Source: Candidatus Dojkabacteria bacterium
GTDB lineage: Bacteria > Patescibacteriota > Dojkabacteria > J137
Length of the DNA: 41,273 nucleotides
Assembly (NCBI GenBank): GCA_030950485.1
Contig: JAUZRK010000019.1
Coordinates: forward strand, 1 to 41,273
Direction: 5' to 3'
The position numbers and the translations under genes are program-made. The notes below the pieces were generated by a model that ran no database searches, was not told the origin of the DNA, and saw only the letters and a program-made list of their open reading frames with translations. Shown in pieces: positions 20,376 through 28,787 of the stretch. How positions within the stretch are numbered: the stretch's first letter is position 1; every line of letters starts with the position of its first letter.

Positions 20376-23300
20376 TTAAAAACTTATTCCTCCAAATGGA
20401 TCATTATATTTAAAAGCGTAGAAAGCAATATTTTCGAAAGTGAACACTCCATCCCAAACTCCCCCCTTAGCAGAGTTATCAATTACAGTCTGTTTATTTT
20501 CTTCTCCAGTAACATAGAAATGAACTGAACCGCTTAAATTATTGTTTCTGAATCTGTAGACTGGAACTATCTCTGTATTATCAGTATCATTTTCCGTTAA
20601 AGCACAGAAAGCAACAGTTTCATATGTAAAAGCGCCTTCCCAAAGTCCACCTTCTTTCGAGTTATCTATTACAGTCTGCTTGTTTTCTTCTCCAATAACA
20701 TAAAAGTGAATTGATCCATACTCATTATTTAAAAATCTATAAACTTCTTCACCAACAACACATTGATTGTCTTTTGTTTCATAAGCTAAAAAAGCAACTG
20801 TTTCATAAGTGAATACACCATCCCAAATTTCTCCTTCTTTGGAGTTTTCTTGAACAGTATTTTTATTATCTAACCCAACAACATAAAAATGCGCAGATCC
20901 TCCAAGTGCGTTATTTTTAAATCGATAAACTTCTGTTATTTCAGGCGTATAAGCTAACTCAAACATTGCTTCTAAATTAAGTAGTCCATAACCGGTCTTC
21001 GTATCTTTTCCTTCTGATTCAATATCAGTAGCGCTATCAAATAATATTTGAGTCACTTCGTTTGCTGTTAAATCTGGATTTAGACTCATAACTAAAGCAG
21101 CAGTAGCAGAAACTTGAGGAGCAGCAAAGCTAGTTCCATAAAGTTCTACATTTTCAAATTTTTGTAGAAGAGTAGGGTCAGTCTCATCTATACAATCGTT
21201 ATCTCTTGTACATTGAAAAACAGATACTCTTAATGAATTTGCTGAATTAAAATCACCTACAGGTGCTACTATATCTACTTCTTCTCCCGTATTCGAATAG
21301 AATGCAACTTTATCATTATCATTGCTAGCTCCAACAGCAACAACCCCATCTAAAGCAGCTGGATAATATTCAGCAACATCTCCACTTTCATTTCCTGTAG
21401 CCGAAATTACTATTACTTCAGCATCAATTGCTTTCTGAATAGCTTCTTCAATTATAAAATCACTTTCAGAACCGCCAAGACTCAAATTTATTATATCTGC
21501 ATTGTTTTCAACTGCATGATCAATTCCTAAAGCTAGCGTTAATGTATTTGCACTAGATTGAAAATCAGAAGAAGGATTTGAACAAGTACCATCCCAACCA
21601 CCATTCGAGTCTTTACAAAGTGAAGTATCATTTGGGGTAAATACTTTTATTGGCATTACACTTACATTATAAGCAATACCCGCAGTTCCTACATTATTCT
21701 CTGGATTACCTACAATTATTGATGCTACAGCAGTTCCATGTCCATAGTCGTCATTTGCATGATTAATTTTTTCCAATTCTAGATCATTACAATGGAACTC
21801 TGAATCAGAGTTTAGTTCCCTATAGTTACAGAGATAATCCCATGCCGCATCATAAGGTGATATAAATTTATTTTTATCCATATGAGAAAATTCTGGAGAC
21901 TTTTTATAAGCTCTTTCAAAACCTTCAAAATGATTTGATGTTGTATTAAAGATTACGCCATTTGCTGTAGGATCTCGCGCGATTTCAAAGAAAAAGTTTA
22001 AAATTTTCTCAGGTGGTTGTTCTATATAATCTGAACCAGCATCAAAGTTATAATCTTCATAAGCCACTCCAGTATCTAAAACTGCGACAACAATATTTTC
22101 ATCTCCTCCACATTTAGGATTATTTTCACAGTTTCCAATTTTTGCCCAATATTCTGGTAAGTGAATTTTATCTAGATTCCATTGATAGATTGAACTATAT
22201 GTATCTGGATTCTCTCTATTTAATTCTGTATCTATATCCCACCCTTTAATATTATATTCATAATTTGGCTGTGGAGAGGATTTATCCTCTATTAATGAAA
22301 TCTCAGTTAACTTATTTATAAGTATTTCTGCTGAGACTTCTATTACTATATATTTATTAAGCTCATTGAAGCTATCTATCCCATAATAATTATTCTTTAA
22401 AACATTTAAAGTTTTTGCACTTATATTTGATTTAACTAATAATATTTGATTTTTCCCATTTACTACTATTAAATCCTGTCCATCTACTAATGTTTTTGCT
22501 GCTAAGTTTTTAATTAAAACATTTGATTTTGGTCTAGCTTTAATCTTTGTGACTATATTCGGTAGAAAGTTATAAACATTACCAGGACATATTGTATTAC
22601 TTCTATCCTTATGACCAAGCATAGTAGAGCCCATTATTAGGTCAATATTATTTAAATCACTTAAAAATGCAGTTAATTTCTCTAATGATTCTAAAGATGC
22701 AGTTGAAGGGTTTGTTGTTGAATAATCTCCTATAATTGAAATTCCAATAGTTCCTGAATTAGGGTATGAATGCGCTCCAATTGAGCCATTACCACCAGCT
22801 CTTCCCTCATAAATATTACCCTTAGAATCTATTATGTAGTTATATCCTATATCTTGCCATGTTTCTGAAGCTTCATCACAGTTTGCTGGATTAGAAGCAC
22901 CAGGGCTTGGATTAAAACTCCCTGATCCATCTGAACATCTATACTTATGAAATTCAAAAATAGCTCTTACTGAGTTTGAAGGATTATTTATATCTTCAGT
23001 TGTAGCAGTATGGTGAACTATGATTTTGTTTGGTTTTGAAATCTCTGGTGTCCACCCGCTTTCAGTTGACGCTCCCCAATCTTCTCTTGTAATTAAGTTA
23101 ATACCAGCTTTAGAAAATAATGCTTTTTTATAATTTGAATAGTCAGACTCTAATCCAGCTTTTTTGATATTTGTATCAGAGTAATCAAAACCATATGTTC
23201 TTATTATTATTTCATCAGAAGCAATATTAGTTTCAGAATAAATTTTTACTGAGGTAATACCTGGGTTAAATAAATATAACTCAGAATTTTTATTTTCATT

Positions 23301-23567
23301 TCTAGGTAGAGTAGAAGTATGAATTCCGAATTCTTCTTCTTCTGAATTAATTCTATTTATACTTGAATTAGTGCCATCACTATATTTAACTGAATATGAA
23401 AATGAATCTATATTATCGCCTGAGAAAGAAACACCATATTTAGTTTCATTGAAAGCAGTTTCTTTAACTAGAACATTATTTTCAGCAGCTACTAGGTTAG
23501 TGTTTGTAATCCCCCAAATGATTATAAATCCGAATAAAAATATAAGTGAGTTAAGTATTTTTTTCAT
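20376..23567 (-). CDS. Secreted fusion: N-acetylmuramoyl-L-alanine amidase/PGRP-like + peptidase S8 (subtilisin) + three DUF5648-like repeats
   Basis: Signal peptide. Amidase: INLITREDWGA, IIVHHTATTED, LGHKDRSNTICPG. S8: VAVLDTGVA, DDYGHGTAVAS, VISATGNESG, YGTSFAAPQVS. Repeats VYRFxNNxxGGSxHFYV. Confidence 0.92.
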   Translation of the reverse strand: MKKILNSLIFLFGFIIIWGITNTNLVAAENNVLVKETAFNETKYGVSFSGDNIDSFSYSVKYSDGTNSSINRINSEEEEFGIHTSTLPRNENKNSELYLFNPGITSVKIYSETNIASDEIIIRTYGFDYSDTNIKKAGLESDYSNYKKALFSKAGINLITREDWGASTESGWTPEISKPNKIIVHHTATTEDINNPSNSVRAIFEFHKYRCSDGSGSFNPSPGASNPANCDEASETWQDIGYNYIIDSKGNIYEGRAGGNGSIGAHSYPNSGTIGISIIGDYSTTNPSTASLESLEKLTAFLSDLNNIDLIMGSTMLGHKDRSNTICPGNVYNFLPNIVTKIKARPKSNVLIKNLAAKTLVDGQDLIVVNGKNQILLVKSNISAKTLNVLKNNYYGIDSFNELNKYIVIEVSAEILINKLTEISLIEDKSSPQPNYEYNIKGWDIDTELNRENPDTYSSIYQWNLDKIHLPEYWAKIGNCENNPKCGGDENIVVAVLDTGVAYEDYNFDAGSDYIEQPPEKILNFFFEIARDPTANGVIFNTTSNHFEGFERAYKKSPEFSHMDKNKFISPYDAAWDYLCNYRELNSDSEFHCNDLELEKINHANDDYGHGTAVASIIVGNPENNVGTAGIAYNVSVMPIKVFTPNDTSLCKDSNGGWDGTCSNPSSDFQSSANTLTLALGIDHAVENNADIINLSLGGSESDFIIEEAIQKAIDAEVIVISATGNESGDVAEYYPAALDGVVAVGASNDNDKVAFYSNTGEEVDIVAPVGDFNSANSLRVSVFQCTRDNDCIDETDPTLLQKFENVELYGTSFAAPQVSATAALVMSLNPDLTANEVTQILFDSATDIESEGKDTKTGYGLLNLEAMFELAYTPEITEVYRFKNNALGGSAHFYVVGLDNKNTVQENSKEGEIWDGVFTYETVAFLAYETKDNQCVVGEEVYRFLNNEYGSIHFYVIGEENKQTVIDNSKEGGLWEGAFTYETVAFCALTENDTDNTEIVPVYRFRNNNLSGSVHFYVTGEENKQTVIDNSAKGGVWDGVFTFENIAFYAFKYNDPFGGISF

Positions 23568-23607
23568 ATAATTTATTATAGAGGGTATTCTATTTAAACT
23601 TCAACTT

Positions 23608-24256
23608 TTATAGCAAAAGCTTTTCGAGGTCCAAGGGCTTGATGACTAAATAGTCGGGGTTTTTAGATTCTAGAAAATCTACTGAGTTTAATCCCCAGCC
23701 TACTGATATGATTTGTATACCTACTTTTCTAGAAGATTTTATATCTTTAACTTCATCACCTATATAAATAGTTTCTTCTTTTTTTTAGTTCCTCTTCTTT
23801 TATAAGCTTTGATAGTTCTTTATGTTTACCAAATAAATTTCTTTCTGAGTAAATTGATTTAAAGGGGTGTATATAATTATTGGCTTCAAAGAATTTAAGT
23901 ACATTAACTTTTGAGTTTGAAGTCAAAATATAGAGGTTGTAATTTTCTTTTAGATCATCAATAAGCTCTCTCATGCCTTTAATGAATTTAGATTGTCCTA
24001 TCTCATTAAACATAGTTTCTTCATGAATTTTAAGCAAATGCGGAACTTTCCAGATAGGGATATCTAACTCTTTGACTATCTCTCTATTTGTCATATTCCT
24101 AAATTCTTTTAGCTTATTATCATCACCAATGTCTATACCATTCTCAGCGCATACTTTTCTTAATACTTTAATTCCCACATCAAACGTATCAGCAATGGTT
24201 AGATCAAAATCAAAGATAATATTTTTAATGCTCTCTTTCATATTTATCGAGTCCAA
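23608..24256 (-). pseudogene. HAD-superfamily hydrolase, frameshifted at an A8 run
   Basis: IIFDFDLTIADTFDVG, LYILTSNSK. Deleting one A from the A8 run (+ strand T8 at 23779-23786) restores EELKKEETIYIGDEVKDIKSSRKVGIQIISVGWGLNSVDFLESKNPDYLVIKPLDLEKLLL*. Confidence 0.88.
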
Positions 24257-24569
24257 AAAGTGAGGTGAAAATTGATATGAATAAACTTAATGCCATTGCC
24301 CAAAGAAGATTCTGTACTGCAAAGCCATCTAATAGCCAATCTATAAATAAAATTATAGCTCCATTGATTACAAAGAGGAATAAACCAAGAGTTATAAGCG
24401 TTATAGGTAAGGCAATTAGTCTTAATAGTGGCCTTAATGTTGCATTTAATATTATTAAAATTAAGGCAAAAATAATAGCTGTTTTAAACCCATTGATTTC
24501 TACTCCAGGTAGAATCCAAGATCCGAAAATTGCAGCTATCGCTCCGGCTAGTATTCTAATTATTATCAT
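24225..24569 (-). CDS. Phage holin family (4_2-type) small membrane protein
   Basis: Four TM helices; ILPGVEINGFKTAIIFALILIILNATLRPLLRLIALPITLITLGLFLFVING. Confidence 0.88.
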   Translation of the reverse strand: MIIIRILAGAIAAIFGSWILPGVEINGFKTAIIFALILIILNATLRPLLRLIALPITLITLGLFLFVINGAIILFIDWLLDGFAVQNLLWAMALSLFISIFTSLFGLDKYEREH

Positions 24570-24633
24570 AGTTCAATTTTATTAGTTAAGTAGCAGTAGT
24601 GCAAGCAAATAATTTAAAGTAAAAGTTTACTAC

Positions 24634-25665
24634 TTATCTTACTCCACTAAGGTGTTTTTTTAAAATTGGCGAGAAAATTTCTTTTTTATTTATAATACCC
24701 ATATCTCTGAAGAGGAAATAATCATTTTTAGGAATTAGTGTTTTACTATTTTTGCTAAAAGAAATTAGTTCTGATAATTGGGTTTTGGTGAAAGCTTGTG
24801 TCAGTCTTCTCGTAGCCGCGACTAGACTTTCTGATCTGAATGATTCAGGAAGAGAGATGTTATCCATATCCCATAATGCCTTAGCATAAAGCATATATCC
24901 TCCACTTAAATATTTAACTTTCTTTAACTTATTTCTAAACTTTATAGTTCTTCTTGTAACAAGGGTATGCCACAATCGATATCTTACAAATTGCTCTATA
25001 TAGATTATTTCTACAAGTTTTGGTAGAGGTTTAAGGTATATAAGGTTGTGTGACATTTGTTTAGCAAGAGGTAGCTGGCCTTCAAATATTATTTCTTTTT
25101 GTGTTTTAACTTTTGAAATTGGAAAAATAAAATGTATTCTTTCTCTATATTTATTACGAATAAACTCAAATACTTTTAATTCATTTTCATAATCTTTATG
25201 CAGAACACTTTCAATGTTATCTAAGTAAATAAAAATACTAAGAGTATTATATTTATTGAATAATCTATTCAGGCAATCCCATAAATCATTATCTGTGGAA
25301 TATTGCATTGGAAAGATTGTAAGCCCCATAAGCATAGCAGAGCCATGAGTTGCTGCTGTTAGTTTCTTTAGTACGAGATCCTTGTATGATTCAAAGACAA
25401 GATTATTGGGAAGGTTTATTTCACCATACTTATTTTGACTGATAGTTAGATCATCCATATCAAAATATACAATTACTCGTTTTTTAGGAATTTTTTTATA
25501 AAAGTATTTTGGTACAAACGGTAAAAGCTTTCCAAGCGTAGATGCTCCAGAGCCTGGAGGCCTGAATATTGTAAAACTTCGACCTCTATTTATATACGGC
25601 AAAAGCTCTTTGATATATTCTTCTGACAATAATAACTTGTCTTTTATGTAGGTAGGCTTGCACAT
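24634..25665 (-). CDS. P-loop ATPase-like protein with degenerate Walker A (GSGAST)
   Basis: RSFTIFRPPGSGASTLGKLL in Walker A position; SIFIYLDNIESV in Walker B-like position. Confidence 0.55.
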   Translation of the reverse strand: MCKPTYIKDKLLLSEEYIKELLPYINRGRSFTIFRPPGSGASTLGKLLPFVPKYFYKKIPKKRVIVYFDMDDLTISQNKYGEINLPNNLVFESYKDLVLKKLTAATHGSAMLMGLTIFPMQYSTDNDLWDCLNRLFNKYNTLSIFIYLDNIESVLHKDYENELKVFEFIRNKYRERIHFIFPISKVKTQKEIIFEGQLPLAKQMSHNLIYLKPLPKLVEIIYIEQFVRYRLWHTLVTRRTIKFRNKLKKVKYLSGGYMLYAKALWDMDNISLPESFRSESLVAATRRLTQAFTKTQLSELISFSKNSKTLIPKNDYFLFRDMGIINKKEIFSPILKKHLSGVR

Positions 25666-25741
25666 ACCGAATTACACTATGTGTATTGCTAAATACGCAA
25701 GGACATCAGTGTTCTAGTAGTCATTTATTATTGACTTGAGA

Positions 25742-26341
25742 TTAATGCTCAGAAATGTAAATTTTTAGTCTGCTTAACTTTGAGAAAAGCTTTGGGTGAG
25801 AGTTATTGATAGCATTTATAACTCTAGTATCTAAACCCTCTGTTAACAGAATAGTTCTATTAGAATTCATTCGATCTCCAAATAGTGCAATTGCTGGAGC
25901 TTGTAATGAATCATCTTCGACTGTAAGTACAAACGGTCCTATTCCAGGTCCTTCTTCAGTGGAAATAATCCTAATAGTAGCACTAGGATATACATGCTTT
26001 ATACATAGCTGCGTAAATATCGCCCATTCTAAACTATCGGATTTAAGGACATGATTATCAGTAGAGAATTTAAATAATTCTCCCTCAAGATCATATTCGA
26101 TTAGTCTACCTATGTGTTTTGGAATCGATTTCACTAGCTGGCTTACTGCAATAGGCAATTCAGTGATAACGGTATTAACAATATCTTGCATAGGACACTG
26201 GGTTAAGTTTTTTCTAGGTCTACATCTAGAAATAATTTCTAATATTTCTAGATGTTGTCCATCCTTATCTAAAGCAAATGATTCTATTAAAGAAAGTTTG
26301 TCTTCTTCTAATTCATTAAAAGCTTTCTCTGCTGTTGCCAT
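25742..26341 (-). CDS. Hypothetical protein
   Basis: 199-aa intact ORF with an extended -10 promoter upstream on the same strand. Confidence 0.6.
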   Translation of the reverse strand: MATAEKAFNELEEDKLSLIESFALDKDGQHLEILEIISRCRPRKNLTQCPMQDIVNTVITELPIAVSQLVKSIPKHIGRLIEYDLEGELFKFSTDNHVLKSDSLEWAIFTQLCIKHVYPSATIRIISTEEGPGIGPFVLTVEDDSLQAPAIALFGDRMNSNRTILLTEGLDTRVINAINNSHPKLFSKLSRLKIYISEH

Positions 26342-26383
26342 TTCTATTGTAGCTACTATATCTCCTAGTGTTTGTATGGAATA

Positions 26384-26392
26384 ATTATACCA
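26384..26392 (-). promoter_or_regulatory. Extended -10 promoter TGGTATAAT
   Basis: tatggtataatt on the - strand about 45 nt upstream of the 26341 start. Confidence 0.5.
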
Positions 26393-26406
26393 TAGCGATA
26401 TATGAG

Positions 26407-27213
26407 TTAGTGAAAAAGGTATTTTTTAATCATTGCAATCTTACTTTTTATTCGGTAATGCTTTAGCGCTATTTTTAACCATGCCTTTCTTTTTGCTTTA
26501 CTCATTTTATAGTCCGGATTTTGCTTTGTTGATATTCCATATCTATGATGAACAACTGTATTTGGATTAAAGATTACTTTCCATCCTTTTTTATTTGCTC
26601 TTATAAAAAGTTCAACTTCATCTAGATGTAGTTTAATTTGTTTCCAATATAGTCCTATCTGTTTTAGCATTTCTGTCCGGTATAAGATACATGTGCCACT
26701 AACGCCCCATCTTTCTTCAATTCTGTTATATTGACCGTTGTCCTTCTCATCGAACCCTATATCGTAAGCTTGCATGAAACCATCGTATATTAAACCTGCA
26801 GAATTTATATTACCTTCATTTTCTGTTTGATAAAATTTTACTAGCGGTCCAACTGCTCCAATTTGTTCATCACTCTCAATAGTTTTTACTAATTCAGATA
26901 TTAGATTTTCTTCAACCTTTGTATCAGGGTTTAAAACCATAATGAAATCTGAATTATAATTTTCAAGGGCAATTTTTATTCCAAAATTATTACCTCCAGT
27001 TAGATATAGGTTTTTTTTGGAGGTAAGTAAAGCAAGTTTTGAGTCTTTATATGATTTAACTATTTCTAAGGTTTTATCATTTGAAGCATTATCAAAAACT
27101 ATGACTTTATAATTTTTATAATCTTGCTTCAAGATTGTATCTAAACACTCTTTGATATCATCCTCGTTATTCCAAGTAACTATAACTACTGAAACATGCT
27201 TATTTCTGCTCAT
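26407..27213 (-). CDS. Glycosyltransferase family 2
   Basis: VSVVIVTWNNEDDIKECLDTIL, NNFGIKIALENYNSDFIMVLNPDTKV, WGVSGTCILYRTEMLKQIGLYW. Confidence 0.9.
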   Translation of the reverse strand: MSRNKHVSVVIVTWNNEDDIKECLDTILKQDYKNYKVIVFDNASNDKTLEIVKSYKDSKLALLTSKKNLYLTGGNNFGIKIALENYNSDFIMVLNPDTKVEENLISELVKTIESDEQIGAVGPLVKFYQTENEGNINSAGLIYDGFMQAYDIGFDEKDNGQYNRIEERWGVSGTCILYRTEMLKQIGLYWKQIKLHLDEVELFIRANKKGWKVIFNPNTVVHHRYGISTKQNPDYKMSKAKRKAWLKIALKHYRIKSKIAMIKKYLFH

Positions 27214-27277
27214 TACTTAGACTTTAAATATATAAATATAGCTTGCTGTTAAACTACTTTCCCATTATCATAACATT

Positions 27278-28099
27278 ATGGCTAGTTTATTAGAATTAAT
27301 AATTCCGACTGTAGATGCACAGAGCTCTGATTCTGTTGATGCTATATCACAACCAACATTTGGACCCATTGTTTCAAATAATAATGGTAATGGTTCTACG
27401 GGTACAGTCCTAATAAAAACTGATAAAACTTCAGTAGCTGAAGGCGATACTTTTACTGTCCAAGTAGAAGTAAATACTAATGAATTTACATTAAGCTCAT
27501 ATACTATTGTATTGAGTTATGACAACAATGTTTTAACTCCAATAGACCAAAATAGTAGTGTTGCAGGTACACAAGTAGAGATTCTAGATACTGTTTTTCA
27601 ATTAGAAAATCCTAGTGCTGATAATTCAATAACGACAGGTGGTGATATTAGGGTTAAATTAGTTGCACCTTCAAATGCATTATCATTAAATAAAGAAGTA
27701 ATTAACATAACATTTCAAGCAAGGCAGCTTGGGAATACTAAATTACAGCTTGCTAGAGGTACAGAAGGGACTAGACTTACTAGACAGCCAGGTATAGATT
27801 TATTCTTTAATGATAATTCAGTTGAAATTGAGGTTTTTGATGCTGCGACTAATCCAAACCCGAATCCAAACCCGAATCCAAACCCTAACCCAAATCCTAA
27901 TCCAAACCCTAATCCAAATCCGAACCCCAATCCGAATCCAAATCCTATACCAACTTCAAATCCAGGCGATTTACCAAATTCGGCATTTACTGATATAGCT
28001 ATTGCTCCTGTTTTGAGCTTTGCTTTTGGGGTGATTCTAATTTTAGTTGGATTATTACTTTATCTAAATAGTAATAGGCGAAGGATAAGTCGAACATAG
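27278..28099 (+). CDS. Cohesin-domain-like surface protein with (NP)n linker and C-terminal LPxTG-like/TM anchor
   Basis: KTSVAEGDTFTVQVEVNTNEFTLSSYTIVLSYDNNVLTPI; NPNPNP... linker; LPNSAF + hydrophobic helix + RRR tail. Confidence 0.75.
   Translation: MASLLELIIPTVDAQSSDSVDAISQPTFGPIVSNNNGNGSTGTVLIKTDKTSVAEGDTFTVQVEVNTNEFTLSSYTIVLSYDNNVLTPIDQNSSVAGTQVEILDTVFQLENPSADNSITTGGDIRVKLVAPSNALSLNKEVINITFQARQLGNTKLQLARGTEGTRLTRQPGIDLFFNDNSVEIEVFDAATNPNPNPNPNPNPNPNPNPNPNPNPNPNPNPNPIPTSNPGDLPNSAFTDIAIAPVLSFAFGVILILVGLLLYLNSNRRRISRT
27851..27946 (+). repeat. Tandem Asn-Pro coding repeat (AAYCCN)n
   Basis: aatccaaacccgaatccaaacccg... encoding (NP)~16. Confidence 0.9.
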
Positions 28100-28129
28100 T
28101 GAGTATAAATTATTATTTATAATTTATAC

Positions 28130-28666
28130 ATGAGTCAGCTAGTCAATAATATTCCTGATACATTTCCTATTAGTGAAGATGGGGGATTTGATGCATCTGC
28201 TTACAATGAAAATATAGATCAGATGTATTTAGATGATGAACAATTTTTTATTATAGGAATTGAAGATGTTTCTGAGAATGATGCAGTTCTAGATTTACTA
28301 TTACAAGAAAGATTTGGTAATGGGGCGCATATTTCGGGAATTAGACAGCAGATAAGATTAGTAAAGGAGTTCAGCGCTGCTTCTTTAAATAAAGCAGAAT
28401 CTTTAGGTTACGAATCTATTAAACCTATTGTTGTTTGTAGAAGCTATTCAGATCAAGCAGTATTAACTCCAGAGGGCTACTATCAGATTCCAGTTATTGG
28501 AACTCTTGAAGGTGGAAAAGCCCCACCAATCCCATCAAAAAGAAATAAAGTCGAAGTGTTCATGAGTTTGGGGAAATTCCCTGATGAAATTTCAGAGCAA
28601 GACTTCTTCGCAATACACCGCGCAGCACTTGATAAGTCAGCTGAATTAAATAGTAGGGAATCCTGA
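28130..28666 (+). CDS. Hypothetical protein
   Basis: 178-aa intact ORF. Confidence 0.6.
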   Translation: MSQLVNNIPDTFPISEDGGFDASAYNENIDQMYLDDEQFFIIGIEDVSENDAVLDLLLQERFGNGAHISGIRQQIRLVKEFSAASLNKAESLGYESIKPIVVCRSYSDQAVLTPEGYYQIPVIGTLEGGKAPPIPSKRNKVEVFMSLGKFPDEISEQDFFAIHRAALDKSAELNSRES

Positions 28667-28757
28667 ATTACTTGTTAGGGGAAGTTATATAGCTAACGCA
28701 AAGATGAGATTTAATAATACTATTAGAGCGAAACTACTTACAATAAGTACTATTTTC

Positions 28758-28766
28758 TGCTAAAAT
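28758..28766 (+). promoter_or_regulatory. Extended -10 promoter TGCTAAAAT upstream of infB
   Basis: About 22 nt upstream of the infB ATG. Confidence 0.4.
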
Positions 28767-28787
28767 CTATCGCGAGCAAATTAAAGA

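Noticed and set aside
23371-23571. + strand ORFs opposite - strand genes (also 24072-24263, 24265-24585, 25806-26054, 26112-26384, 40604-40786)
   Set aside because: They mirror strongly supported genes on the other strand.
24225-24569. Phage holin family gene as evidence of a prophage
   Set aside because: Holin_4_2-type proteins are common chromosomal membrane proteins; no other phage genes nearby.
27851-27946. Short tandem repeat considered as a CRISPR-like array
   Set aside because: A simple in-frame codon repeat with no spacers.
27715-27998. ORFs 27715-27930(-) and 27810-27998(+) with FGFGLG / IQTRIQ repeats
   Set aside because: Out-of-frame translations of the Asn-Pro codon repeat.
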